64,000 nt of DNA from Bacteroidaceae bacterium (lineage in GTDB: Bacteria; Bacteroidota; Bacteroidia; Bacteroidales; Bacteroidaceae): contig JAFUFK010000013.1 in NCBI GenBank assembly GCA_017469925.1, positions 62,001-126,000 on the forward strand. Reading direction: 5' to 3'. Under the pieces are notes generated by a model. It saw nothing but the letters and a program-made list of their open reading frames with translations, did no database searches and had not been told where the DNA came from. A program made the translations under genes and the position numbers. The stretch's first letter is position 1; every line of letters begins with the position of its first letter. Shown piece by piece: positions 35,720-43,806 of this stretch.

Positions 35720-36763
35720 TTAGTGTTTAAGTTTGTTCAGAAGGTCGTTGTTGATGCGTTTGATGCGTTGGTTCGTATTTCTTAGTTCCTCGCGCAAGTT
35801 TTCGTTTAGGCGGTCCATCTCGATCTGCATGTTGTTATAGATGTCGGTGAACGTGCTCAGCAGAGGAATGGCGAGTTTCTGTTCTTTGGGGTTGACCACC
35901 ACGTGGATGCCCTTGGGAATGAGCTCTACATCGATGTCGGTTCCGCACTCCATCGGGTCGCCGTCGAAGTGTATTACACCAGGCTCGTTCCTATGGATGT
36001 GCACTCTGCGGCACTGGTAAGTGCGGGCATGGCTGTTCTTGTCAATGGTCTTGTTGAGTAGTTGTACGACTACCTGTGGCGCTTCCAACAGGTTGAAAGG
36101 TTCTAGTATAGTCACGTCCATCAGCCCATCGTTCATAGAGGCCGCTGGGGCTATGAAGACGTTGTTGCCATATTGACTAGCATTGGCACAAGCGATGAGA
36201 AAGGCGTCGTAGGTTTTCTCCTCACCGTCGAAACTTATCTGATAAGTCTCTGGCTTATAGGTAAGTCCGCTCTTCAGGGTGTTATCGACATAGGTCAGCA
36301 GTCCGCGCTTGCCTGCTTCGGCAAATTTCTGGCTGATAAAGGCGTCGAACCCGATGCCACAAGTACAGAAGAATGGTTGGCCGTTGATACGTCCGTAGTC
36401 GAGCGTTTCGATGACACATCCGTTCAGAATCTTCAGTGCCCCAATGGGGTTGATGGGAATGAAGAGATGGCGAGCAAGCCCATTTCCGCTTCCGCAGGGA
36501 ATAATGGCAAGAGCTGTTGGGGTATGGACAAGCGAGCGAGCTACCTCATTGACCGTTCCGTCACCTCCCACGGCCACTACGATATTGATGTGCTCGCCCA
36601 CAGCTTCAGTAGCCAACTGGGCAGCATGGCCCGACTGGCGGGTATATACCACGTCGTATTCGAACCGCTCCTCATCGAGATACTCGGGTATCAAAGAGAC
36701 AATGCTCTCCTTGCCACGAGTTCCCGAAATGGGATTGACGATAAATCGGACGCTTTTCTTCAT
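35720..36763 (-). CDS. Diacylglycerol/sphingosine kinase-family lipid kinase
   Basis: 347 residues. It has the NPISGTRGK opening (~10-18), the nucleotide motif [17 protein letters not shown] (~62-78), and [14 protein letters not shown] (~92-105), which define the DAGK_cat (YegS/LCB5) family. The C-terminal ~50 residues are an added helical tail ([25 protein letters not shown]). The substrate may be diacylglycerol or a sphingoid base; the serine palmitoyltransferase gene starts divergently from it, which makes the latter worth considering. Confidence 0.88.
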   Translation of the reverse strand: MKKSVRFIVNPISGTRGKESIVSLIPEYLDEERFEYDVVYTRQSGHAAQLATEAVGEHINIVVAVGGDGTVNEVARSLVHTPTALAIIPCGSGNGLARHLFIPINPIGALKILNGCVIETLDYGRINGQPFFCTCGIGFDAFISQKFAEAGKRGLLTYVDNTLKSGLTYKPETYQISFDGEEKTYDAFLIACANASQYGNNVFIAPAASMNDGLMDVTILEPFNLLEAPQVVVQLLNKTIDKNSHARTYQCRRVHIHRNEPGVIHFDGDPMECGTDIDVELIPKGIHVVVNPKEQKLAIPLLSTFTDIYNNMQIEMDRLNENLREELRNTNQRIKRINNDLLNKLKH

Positions 36764-36771
36764 ATTGGCTA

Positions 36772-36779
36772 CAAAGATA
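36772..36779 (-). promoter_or_regulatory. -7 box TATCTTTG for the lipid kinase-udk-transglycosylase-helicase operon
   Basis: TATCTTTG read leftward, 8 bases before the lipid-kinase ATG, which leaves a very short leader. A TTG-complement lies 16 bases further upstream; the -33 element is not convincing. Confidence 0.55.
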
Positions 36780-36874
36780 AGAAAAAGAGGTGAGACAACA
36801 CTGTTTTATTACTTATAATATGAAAATGGCAACATTTTATGCCAATTTTTGGGGCTTTTACCAATATTTTTTCG

Positions 36875-36882
36875 TACCTTTG
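36875..36882 (+). promoter_or_regulatory. -7 box TACCTTTG for the serine palmitoyltransferase gene
   Basis: TACCTTTG followed by CAG, about 46 bases before the ATG at 36929. A TTTG lies at 36848-36851, 23 bases upstream of the box. Confidence 0.65.
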
Positions 36883-36928
36883 CAGCCTGTATTGAAATAT
36901 CGAATTACCGAATACATATACCATTACA

Positions 36929-38116
36929 ATGGGATTATTACAAGAAAAATTCGCTAAATATACTCTGCCACAGGAGTTTATGGCTCAGGGTATATATCCT
37001 TATTTCCGCGAAATCGAAGGCAAACAAGGCACAGAAGTAATGATGGGCGGCAAGCGCGTACTGATGTTTGGCAGTAATGCCTACACCGGACTTACGGGTG
37101 ACCAGCGCATCATCGACGCAGGTTGTGCTGCTATGCAGAAGTATGGCAGTGGTTGTGCAGGTAGTCGTTTTCTGAACGGCACACTTGACATCCACGTACA
37201 ACTTGAGAAGGAACTGGCCGAATTCGTTGGCAAGGACGAGGCCCTCTGCTTCGCCACCGGCTTCACCGTCAACAGCGGTGTCATCAGCCAGCTCGTAGGC
37301 AAGAATGACTATGTCATTTGCGACGATCGCGACCATGCCTCAATTGTTGATGGACGTCGCCTCTCGTTTGCCACCCAGCTGAAGTACAAGCACAACGATA
37401 TGGCCGACCTCGAGAAGCATCTCCAGCGTTGCGAGTCTGATGCCATCAAGCTGATTGTCGTCGATGGCGTCTTCTCGATGGAGGGCGACCTCTGCAAACT
37501 GCCCGAAATCGTGGAACTGAAGCGGAAGTACCCCGGCACGGCCATTATGGTTGACGAAGCCCACGGACTGGGCGTCTTCGGCCGTCAGGGTAGGGGCGTG
37601 TGCGACCATTTTGGACTGACTAGTGAGGTTGACCTTATCATGGGCACCTTCTCTAAGTCGTTGGCTTCGATTGGAGGTTTCATTGCAGCTGATTCGAGTG
37701 TAATCAACTGGCTTCGTCATTCGGCTCGCACGTACATCTTCTCAGCCTCATGTACACCCGCAGCTACGGCTGCAGCCCGCGAGGCTTTGCATATTATCCA
37801 ACAGGAGCCCGAACGCCTGCAGGCGCTTTGGGACGTCACCAACTACGCTTTAGGCCGTTTCCGCGAAGAAGGCTTTGAAATTGGTGATACCGAAAGCCCT
37901 ATTATACCTCTCTACGTTCGCGATACGCAGAAGACCTTCGAGGCTGTGGCAATGGCCTTCGACGAGGGCGTCTTCATCAACCCCGTCATTCCGCCCGCAT
38001 GTGCTCCTCAGGACACCTTGGTGCGCTATGCGCTCATGGCCAATCATACGAAGGAGCAGGTTGATGAGTCCGTTGAGAAGCTGAAGCTCGTCTTCCAGCG
38101 TCTGGGCATTCTCTGA
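36929..38116 (+). CDS. spt: Serine palmitoyltransferase (sphingolipid synthesis), Spt/KBL family
   Basis: 395 residues of the alpha-oxoamine synthase family. Key positions: GSNAYTGL (~48-55), CFATGFTVNSG (~107-117), CDDRDHASIVDG (~131-142), VVDGVFSMEGD, VDEAHGLG (208-215) and the PLP lysine K243 in GTFSKSLASIGGF. It condenses serine with an acyl-CoA to make 3-ketosphinganine. The N-terminal LLQEKFAKYTLPQEFMAQGIYPYF extension and Bacteroidota context favour Spt over KBL or BioF. The gene is monocistronic: a terminator follows before the next gene. Confidence 0.88.
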   Translation: MGLLQEKFAKYTLPQEFMAQGIYPYFREIEGKQGTEVMMGGKRVLMFGSNAYTGLTGDQRIIDAGCAAMQKYGSGCAGSRFLNGTLDIHVQLEKELAEFVGKDEALCFATGFTVNSGVISQLVGKNDYVICDDRDHASIVDGRRLSFATQLKYKHNDMADLEKHLQRCESDAIKLIVVDGVFSMEGDLCKLPEIVELKRKYPGTAIMVDEAHGLGVFGRQGRGVCDHFGLTSEVDLIMGTFSKSLASIGGFIAADSSVINWLRHSARTYIFSASCTPAATAAAREALHIIQQEPERLQALWDVTNYALGRFREEGFEIGDTESPIIPLYVRDTQKTFEAVAMAFDEGVFINPVIPPACAPQDTLVRYALMANHTKEQVDESVEKLKLVFQRLGIL

Positions 38117-38142
38117 CCTGTAATATACGTCACGTTACGCAT

Positions 38143-38188
38143 GGGGACTTCGGGGCTACATAGAGTCTTCGGAGTCCCCTTCGTTTTT
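38143..38188 (+). terminator. Intrinsic terminator after spt
   Basis: GGGGACT (38143-38149) pairs with AGTCCCC (38173-38179) and is followed by TTCGTTTTT, with further pairing inside the loop. Confidence 0.75.
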
Positions 38189-38210
38189 CCTTCTCACCTA
38201 CCTATTTATT

Positions 38211-39548
38211 ATGTGCGCGCGCGAAATTCTTAATTGGCTGGGCATCGACGAACTGAATGCCATGCAGCAGGAAACCATTCAGGCCTACCGTAGGAGCGAT
38301 AATCTGGTACTACTCAGTCCTACGGGTTCAGGGAAAACTTTGGCCTATCTGTTACCCCTCATCGAGGCGATTGACTCTCGGAGTGACAGAGTGCAAGCCA
38401 TAGTTGTAGTGCCTAGTCGTGAACTGGCCACGCAGACTTGTGATGTAGTACGTCGAATGAGGACGGAAGTGCGTACTACAGCTGTCTATGGGGGGCGACC
38501 TGCTATGGAGGAGCATCGAACCCTGCGCGGCCTGCTTCCTCACCTGATTATTGGCACACCAGGCCGACTGCTTGACCATTTGGACAAAGAGAATATCATT
38601 GGGATAGACATTCGCACACTCATTATTGACGAGTTCGACAAATGCCTGGAACTAGGCTTTCGAGACGAAATGACGCAGCTCATGAGCCACCTCCGTAGTG
38701 TAGAGAAACGTATGTTGCTATCAGCGACCGATGCCCCCGAGATAACCCATTTTTTACCGGAATACCGTCGTCTCGACTTCCTTGGTGGGGAAAAGAGCTC
38801 GGGTCACATCAACCATTACGTTGTCCGTTCGCCCGAGAAGGATAAATTGAATACTCTTCGCCAATTGCTCTTGTCGCTTGGCCGCGAGACCTCACTTGTT
38901 TTCGTGGGCTATCGCGAGAGTGTTGAGCGTGTGGCAAAATTTTTGCGTCGTGAAGGTTTCTATGCTACAGCAATGCACGGAGGCATGGAACAACGCGACC
39001 GCGAACGCAACCTGTTCCTCTTTACCAGCGGGGCATCTAATATCCTCGTGAGCACCGACTTGGCTAGTCGTGGACTCGACATTCCAGCACTGGATAATGT
39101 TATTCACTATCACCTGCCCCTTAATGAGGAGACCATGACCCACCGCGACGGACGAACGGCTCGTTGGGACCGCGACGGGCGAAGTCTGTTTATCTTAGGC
39201 CCCGAGGAGACCTTCAACCTTCAGAATTTTCAGAACTTTCAGGACTTTCAGGACTTTGACGATTTTACCACCATGTCCACCGGAATTCCTATCCCTCTCT
39301 GGGAACTGCTCTATATCGGCAAGGGGAAGAAGGATAAACTTTCACGGGGTGACATTGCGGGCTTCCTCATGAAGGTAGGTGGACTCACGATGGAAGAACT
39401 GGGGCGTATTGAAGTGCGTGACCATTGGTCGTTTGCAACCGTCAGCAGAGCACGTACAAAATCGCTTCTTAACCATATCCGCGGTCAGAAGATTAAGGGT
39501 ATGCGCACTATAGTGGAAGTGGTGAACTATCGCATTCCTCGCGCCTGA
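38211..39548 (+). CDS. DEAD-box RNA helicase
   Basis: 445 residues. Motif I SPTGSGKT (36-43), Ia PSRELA, GG, TPGRLLDH, motif II as DEFD rather than DEAD, motif III SAT, motif IV FVGYRES, motif V STDLASRGLDIP and motif VI HRDGRTAR. Between ~338 and 352 is a tandem [QN/D-F] repeat (LQNFQNFQDFQDFDDF). The C-terminal ~75 residues resemble the RNA-binding DbpA-type domain (GDIAGFLMKVGGL...EVRDHWSFATV). Likely role: ribosome assembly or RNA remodelling. It overlaps the convergent DnaJ-like gene by 22 bases. Confidence 0.9.
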   Translation: MCAREILNWLGIDELNAMQQETIQAYRRSDNLVLLSPTGSGKTLAYLLPLIEAIDSRSDRVQAIVVVPSRELATQTCDVVRRMRTEVRTTAVYGGRPAMEEHRTLRGLLPHLIIGTPGRLLDHLDKENIIGIDIRTLIIDEFDKCLELGFRDEMTQLMSHLRSVEKRMLLSATDAPEITHFLPEYRRLDFLGGEKSSGHINHYVVRSPEKDKLNTLRQLLLSLGRETSLVFVGYRESVERVAKFLRREGFYATAMHGGMEQRDRERNLFLFTSGASNILVSTDLASRGLDIPALDNVIHYHLPLNEETMTHRDGRTARWDRDGRSLFILGPEETFNLQNFQNFQDFQDFDDFTTMSTGIPIPLWELLYIGKGKKDKLSRGDIAGFLMKVGGLTMEELGRIEVRDHWSFATVSRARTKSLLNHIRGQKIKGMRTIVEVVNYRIPRA

Positions 39549-40315
39549 TAGATGCGTTCCTTTGCATCTGCAATTTCTTGGAACTTCTTTTCTGCGGCAC
39601 GGCGTATGTCTTCGCCCAAAGAAGCCACGCGGTCGGGATGGTTTTCACGAGCCATTTGTTTGTATGCCTTTCTCACCTCTTCATCCGTAGCACTGGGACT
39701 AATACCCAGAACCTTGTAAGCATCATCCAATGATGTTCCACCAAGTCCCATCATCTGTTCGGCTGTGTTAGCTCCAAGTCCCATATTCTGACAAATACTT
39801 CTTAACGCCTCGCTCTCCTTGGGATGCACAGAGCCATCTGCTTTGGCTATTTCGCAAAGAAAGGCGATGAGTTGTAACCTTTGCTCATAAGGCATGGCAA
39901 AGGCTATCTGTTGACAGATTGCCGTAATTTGGTTCTCCCATTGTGCTGGCGAGTTGCGTTTCTTCTCTTCGAAGAGCTTTAGCAGAATTTGTTCACCCTC
40001 CCGTTCTGCATCCGTAGAAAAATTATGGCGCAAGAAGCGACGGGTATATTCCATTTCCGAGTGCATGATACGGCCATCTGCATGAATAATATGAGCCGCA
40101 AGCACCATAAGTGAAAATAGAAATCCATTGCGATTTCCTTCTTGCTGGTGAACATGCCATTGTTCGTTGCTGGTAGAGCCTGTGTCCGTCTCGAAGTAAT
40201 TATCCGCGTCAAATGCTGAATCGAAAATTGCACCTAGTATAATTCCCGCAAGCATACCCAATGGTCCTCCACTCAAAAGGCCTAGAAAGCCTCCAATCCA
40301 TTTTCCTATTGCCAT
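39527..40315 (-). CDS. DjlA-like TerB plus J-domain co-chaperone
   Basis: 262 residues. A Gly-rich hydrophobic segment at the N-terminus (IGGFLGLLSGGPLGMLAGIILGAIFD) inserts in the membrane. A TerB-type acidic helical domain follows (~65-170, VLAAHIIHADGRIMHSEME and AKADGSVHPKE motifs). The C-terminal J-domain (~195-262) has DDAYKVLGISPSATDEEVRKAY and the essential HPD. It stimulates DnaK, as DjlA does in enterobacteria. Its 3' end overlaps the helicase gene on the other strand. Confidence 0.9.
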   Translation of the reverse strand: MAIGKWIGGFLGLLSGGPLGMLAGIILGAIFDSAFDADNYFETDTGSTSNEQWHVHQQEGNRNGFLFSLMVLAAHIIHADGRIMHSEMEYTRRFLRHNFSTDAEREGEQILLKLFEEKKRNSPAQWENQITAICQQIAFAMPYEQRLQLIAFLCEIAKADGSVHPKESEALRSICQNMGLGANTAEQMMGLGGTSLDDAYKVLGISPSATDEEVRKAYKQMARENHPDRVASLGEDIRRAAEKKFQEIADAKERIYQARGMR

Positions 40316-40401
40316 AGATATCGAGATTCGTGATTTAATAGCAGAACGTTCAACACAAATGCAATTAACATGTTTTAGCCATCGTATAGCATTATCAACT
40401 G

Positions 40402-40409
40402 CAAATATA
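40402..40409 (-). promoter_or_regulatory. -7 box TATATTTG for the DjlA-like gene
   Basis: TATATTTG followed by CAG on the minus strand, 87 bases before the ATG. The gap to the next gene otherwise shows nothing but A+T-rich DNA. Confidence 0.55.
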
Positions 40410-40533
40410 CGGATTATTTTTTGAAGTTGGCGTTTTCACACCCCGATTTTACATTCTCTTTATTAGAAAGTGCTTTCTTTTGCATAGGCGCGAAAAAATA
40501 TTGTTGGGGATTTCCGGAATAGAGAAAAAATAC

Positions 40534-40541
40534 TAAATTTG
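40534..40541 (+). promoter_or_regulatory. -7 box TAAATTTG for the nitroreductase gene
   Basis: TAAATTTG followed by CAC, 34 bases before the ATG at 40576. Confidence 0.55.
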
Positions 40542-40575
40542 CACTCTTAATATATAATAGTTGTAATTCAATAAT

Positions 40576-41262
40576 ATGACTCTACAAGAAGCCATTAAAG
40601 CCCGGCATAGCGTGAGGGCTTATAAGGAGCAGCCACTGGCGGAAGAAACCGTCAAGTCGCTGGAGGAGAAGATTGCAGAACTTAATCGTGAAAGTGGGTT
40701 GCATATCCAGTTGATACAGAACGAACCGAAGGCGTTCCAAGGGACGCTGGCCAAGTATGGAAAGTTCCGTGGTGTGAATAACTACATTGTCATGGCCGGA
40801 AAACGAGCCGAAGGCCTTGACGAGCGAGTAGGTTATTACGGTGAGCAACTGGTGTTATTCGCCCAGACGTTGGGCCTGAACACCTGTTGGGTAGGACTCA
40901 GTTATTCGAAGGTGCCGGATACTTATGTGTTAGATGAGGGCGAGAAGATAGTTTGCTACATCGCCATCGGCTATGGCGAGACGCAGGGTGTCGGGCATAA
41001 GATAAAGACCGTCGGGCAAGTCTCGAATGCCTCCGCGCAGATTCCCGAGTGGTTTCGCAAAGGCGTGGAAGCAGCCCTGCTTGCCCCTACAGCCGTAAAC
41101 CAACAGAAATTTTCGTTTGAGTATGTCGGCATCACGGGCAATCGCCATCAGGTACGTGCCAAGAAGGGACTCTCTTTGATTGGCTATACGCAGATAGACT
41201 TGGGCATTGCCAAATGCCATTTCGAGATTGGTGCTGGTAAGGAAAATATTGAATGGATATGA
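40576..41262 (+). CDS. Nitroreductase-family FMN oxidoreductase
   Basis: 228 residues. It opens with the family signature IKARHSVRAYKEQPL, has the NNYIVMAG strand and the LGLNTCWVG motif (~94-102) around FMN. The second half repeats the ...LLAPTAVNQQKF helix (~170-181) and ends LGIAKCHFEIGAG. This split-nitroreductase form (two half-signatures) occurs widely in Bacteroidales. The physiological substrate is unknown. Confidence 0.85.
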   Translation: MTLQEAIKARHSVRAYKEQPLAEETVKSLEEKIAELNRESGLHIQLIQNEPKAFQGTLAKYGKFRGVNNYIVMAGKRAEGLDERVGYYGEQLVLFAQTLGLNTCWVGLSYSKVPDTYVLDEGEKIVCYIAIGYGETQGVGHKIKTVGQVSNASAQIPEWFRKGVEAALLAPTAVNQQKFSFEYVGITGNRHQVRAKKGLSLIGYTQIDLGIAKCHFEIGAGKENIEWI

Positions 41263-41290
41263 ATATAGATAATCAATAAAGCATTTCGAT

Positions 41291-41926
41291 ATGAAAATTA
41301 TTCTTACTGGAGCCACAGGATTTGTTGGCGAGGGCGTTCTCTTGGAATGCCTCAGGGATGCGAGAGTAGAAAAGGTGCTGAGCATCAGCCGCCGCCCGTG
41401 CGGCCATCAGCATCCGAAGTTGGAGGAATACGTTGTCGGGAACCTTATGCAGATAGCCGAAGGAGACCCGAAGTTGGAGGGCTATGATGCTGCGTTCTTT
41501 TGTGCTGGAATCAGCAGCGTGGGCATGAGCGAGGAACAATATCGTCCCATTGCCTACGACATTCCCATGCACCTGGCAAAGGTGCTGCCTCATAAAGAAC
41601 AGATGACTTATATCTTCGTGAGTGGAGCCGGTACTGGCGGCAGCAGTCAGATGTGGGCCAAGGTGAAGCGTCAGACAGAGAACGAACTTCAGCAGCTGGG
41701 CTTCAATCAGGTGTTCAACTTCCGCCCAGCCTTGATGAAGCCCATGGAGGGACAGATTCATGTCAAGAAAATGGACAAGTTCCTTGGCTGGATGTTCCCC
41801 CTGACGAAACTCATCGGTGGCGGCAACACCTTGTCGCAAGTCGGTCAGGCCATGCTCAATGCCACAGAACGAGGCTACAAGCAGACTGCCATAGAAGTGA
41901 AGGATATTAACGCCCTCAACAGATAA
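41291..41926 (+). CDS. NAD(P)-binding Rossmann protein (NAD-dependent epimerase-like)
   Basis: 211 residues with GATGFVGEGVL (7-17) as the nucleotide motif, SISRRP, YDAAFFCAGISS (~65-76), and VSGAGTGGSSQMWAKVKRQTEN with the Ser...K dyad of atypical SDRs in which Tyr is replaced by Trp/Met. The closest type is the YbjT/atypical SDR group; the substrate is unknown. It follows the nitroreductase by 28 bases. Confidence 0.82.
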   Translation: MKIILTGATGFVGEGVLLECLRDARVEKVLSISRRPCGHQHPKLEEYVVGNLMQIAEGDPKLEGYDAAFFCAGISSVGMSEEQYRPIAYDIPMHLAKVLPHKEQMTYIFVSGAGTGGSSQMWAKVKRQTENELQQLGFNQVFNFRPALMKPMEGQIHVKKMDKFLGWMFPLTKLIGGGNTLSQVGQAMLNATERGYKQTAIEVKDINALNR

Positions 41927-41983
41927 GGTTATGATAGACCGGATTATTTACTCTGAGACAGGAGCATTGAAAGAAATAATTGC

Positions 41984-41991
41984 TACCTTTG
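41984..41991 (+). promoter_or_regulatory. -7 box TACCTTTG for the alpha-CTD-like gene
   Basis: TACCTTTG followed by CATC, 22 bases before the ATG at 42014. Confidence 0.6.
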
Positions 41992-42013
41992 CATCCAATA
42001 AAGCAATAACATT

Positions 42014-42370
42014 ATGAAAGAGAAAAAACAGAGTATGCATGCCATCCTTCAAAGGTTGACAGCAGTAGAGAAAGAAATAAGTGAGATACGACAGCAGATG
42101 GTCCAAAATATGAACGAGGCAGCGCATCAGGAAGATAGCGAAAGAGACTATGACGCAACTTACACGCTCGATGATTTGTATAATGCCTTCGGTCGTACCA
42201 CGAAACACTATGCTACGCGTCTGAAGCACTCCCTACAGCAGAAGGGAATCAGCACCCTACCTCAGTTTCTATCTATGACTCCAGGTGAACTACTGGAGTT
42301 GGATAATGTCAGCGTCGGAACTTTACAGAAGACCAAAAAGGCACTTGACCGCTTGGGCATACGCTGGTAG
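42014..42370 (+). CDS. Small coiled-coil protein with RNA-polymerase alpha-CTD-like helix-hairpin-helix
   Basis: 118 residues. The first ~40 form a charged coiled coil (ILQRLTAVEKEISEIRQQMVQNMNE). The remainder (YTLDDLYNAFGR...LKHSLQQKGISTLPQFLSMTPGELLELDNVSVGTLQKTKKALDRLGI) matches the alpha C-terminal domain pattern, including the LLELDNVSVGTLQKT helix-hairpin-helix. It may be a regulatory protein that contacts DNA or polymerase; this is inference from fold resemblance. It has its own promoter, and the thioesterase gene follows after 16 bases. Confidence 0.7.
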   Translation: MKEKKQSMHAILQRLTAVEKEISEIRQQMVQNMNEAAHQEDSERDYDATYTLDDLYNAFGRTTKHYATRLKHSLQQKGISTLPQFLSMTPGELLELDNVSVGTLQKTKKALDRLGIRW

Positions 42371-42386
42371 CCCCCTTTAATAATGT

Positions 42387-42764
42387 ATGTATATGATAGC
42401 AATAGGACAGAAGCACGTAAGCGAACTGACGGTCACTGATGCTGTTACCGCCATGGCGATTGGCTCTGGCGACATGCCAGTACTGGCTACACCTATGATG
42501 ATGGCATTGATGGAGAATGCTGCCATGCTTGCCGTCAAGGATGAACTGCCAGAAGGTTATACCACCGTGGGCGGTCATATCGAGTCTTCTCACCTGAAAC
42601 CGTCGAAGATTGGCGATGTGGTTAGGGCAGAAGCCGAAGTGACAAAGGTGGATGGCAAGAAAATCGAGTTCCGTGTGTCGGCCTGGTCGGGCAGTACACT
42701 CCTTGGCGAAGGTTCTCATCTGAGATTTATCATCGATAGGGAGAAGTTTATGTTAAGGATATGA
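42387..42764 (+). CDS. Hotdog-fold thioesterase (fluoroacetyl-CoA thioesterase FlK-like)
   Basis: 125 residues. The hotdog helix LATPMMMALMENAAMLAV and the sheet segment TTVGGHIESSHLKPSKIGDVVRAEAEVTKVDGKKIEFRV are the FlK/YbgC-like pattern, with Thr35/Glu43-type catalytic candidates. Met3 (MIAIGQ) is an alternative start. It overlaps the GNAT gene by 4 bases. Confidence 0.82.
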   Translation: MYMIAIGQKHVSELTVTDAVTAMAIGSGDMPVLATPMMMALMENAAMLAVKDELPEGYTTVGGHIESSHLKPSKIGDVVRAEAEVTKVDGKKIEFRVSAWSGSTLLGEGSHLRFIIDREKFMLRI

Positions 42765-43333
42765 TGACAGAGAAACGGATAACGGCAGCCCGCTCGGCGA
42801 CGATAGGCGACGCTTGCCAAAGCAAGAATGCCGACGAGCAGATAAAACGGCTGTATCAGACGGCATTTCCAGAAGACGAGCAAATCCCATGGGATGACCT
42901 TTTGCGACTGATTGACCAGATGTCGCTGGACTTTACGGCATACTACGAAGGGGAAAAGTTCATAGGTTTCACTATCGTCTATCCCCGAAAGACGTTTAAT
43001 TGGTATTGGTACTTTGCCGTCCGCGAGGAGTTGAGAGGGCAGGGGTACGGTCAGCGAATCCTCACCCAACTGATGGAGAAATACAAAGGACAAGCATGTG
43101 TCCTTGACATGGAGAGTCCTTATCAAGACCCTTGTCCCAATCCTGAGCAGCGGAAACGGCGGCATGGGTTCTATCTCCGCAACGGCTTCCGCGACACCAA
43201 TGTATTTCGGAGTTACGGCGATGTGACCATGACGGTTATGATGATGGGGCCGGGTATGTTTACCTTTCAGGATTGGGAAGACATCACCAATGAGCTAAAG
43301 GCGTTTTGGTGGCCAGCGGACATGGAAGACTGA
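42761..43333 (+). CDS. GNAT-family N-acetyltransferase
   Basis: 190 residues with a GNAT fold: an FPEDEQIPWDDLLRLI opening and the acetyl-CoA loop FAVREELRGQGYGQRILTQLMEKYKG (~87-112). A KRRHGFYLRNGF segment precedes the last strand. Its stop lies 9 bases from the surviving copy of the mnmE 3' end (43343-43360), so before the island arrived it and mnmE were adjacent and convergent. Confidence 0.85.
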   Translation: MMTEKRITAARSATIGDACQSKNADEQIKRLYQTAFPEDEQIPWDDLLRLIDQMSLDFTAYYEGEKFIGFTIVYPRKTFNWYWYFAVREELRGQGYGQRILTQLMEKYKGQACVLDMESPYQDPCPNPEQRKRRHGFYLRNGFRDTNVFRSYGDVTMTVMMMGPGMFTFQDWEDITNELKAFWWPADMED

Positions 43334-43342
43334 ACCGCAATA

Positions 43343-43360
43343 TTACTTGCCCACGCAGAA
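43343..43360 (-). other. Left attachment-site copy: relict 3' end of mnmE
   Basis: On the minus strand it reads TTCTGCGTGGGCAAGTAA, encoding Phe-Cys-Val-Gly-Lys-stop, the conserved MnmE C-terminus. The right copy at 48616-48633 differs at only two of these 18 bases (TTCTGCGTGGGAAAGTGA). This is the pattern left when an element integrates at the end of a gene and restores its last codons. Confidence 0.75.
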
Positions 43361-43582
43361 GTTACTATCTGCAAATATAAGTAGTTGATACTCAGTGTAT
43401 ATGCCTTTCTTTGTGGATGCTTGTAGTGACTCCGAGGGACAGTGAGTGGACGTAAAATAGGCAAAAATCTGCAAATATGATTGCCGTCAAAAAAAGAAAA
43501 TGCAAACATCTGCAAAGACGTTTTTCCAGTTCTTTGCACGTTTACACTTTTTAACGCAGATTTTTGCACATTCTTTCATTAA

Positions 43583-43628
43583 GGTTTAGTTTAGGTTATA
43601 GATATTTAATATGGGATTAAACTAAACC
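43583..43628. promoter_or_regulatory. 11-bp inverted repeat upstream of abiE, possible operator or terminator
   Basis: GGTTTAGTTTA and TAAACTAAACC are perfect complements separated by 24 bases. AbiEi antitoxins of other species bind paired ~11-bp inverted repeats to repress their own operon. The site is ~150 bases upstream of the visible promoter box, so the link is only suggestive. Confidence 0.35.
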
Positions 43629-43781
43629 AAGCCGTGTACTATCAAGCCGAGTTAATTGATTCTCTTTTCTTTTGGAAGGCAAAAGTGTTATATTGAATGG
43701 CTAAATTGTTCCTTTTTCAATAAAATGTGCCATGTAGATGAAGATTTTAGTAAAATATGCATCAGGTAATAATATTTTTGT

Positions 43782-43789
43782 TACTTTTG
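43782..43789 (+). promoter_or_regulatory. -7 box TACTTTTG for the AbiE pair
   Basis: TACTTTTG followed by CAAC, 17 bases before the ATG at 43807. Its position excludes the earlier in-frame ATG at 43738 as a start. Confidence 0.6.
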
Positions 43790-43806
43790 CAACAAAAAGT
43801 TTCTAT

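Larger units (their letters stand above)
43361..43806. repeat. Left end of the island: repeats, inverted repeat and AbiE promoter, no gene
   Basis: Contains ATCTGCAAATAT at 43366 and 43467, a variant at 43508 and an inverted variant near 43556. It also contains a perfect 11-bp inverted repeat, GGTTTAGTTTA (43583-43593) with TAAACTAAACC (43618-43628), and ends in the AbiE promoter region. No open frame here looks coding. Confidence 0.6.

Noticed and set aside
43738..43806. Earlier in-frame ATG for the AbiEi-like gene
   Set aside because: It lies upstream of the TACTTTTG promoter box at 43782-43789, so it would not be transcribed from it; the extra residues have no family resemblance.
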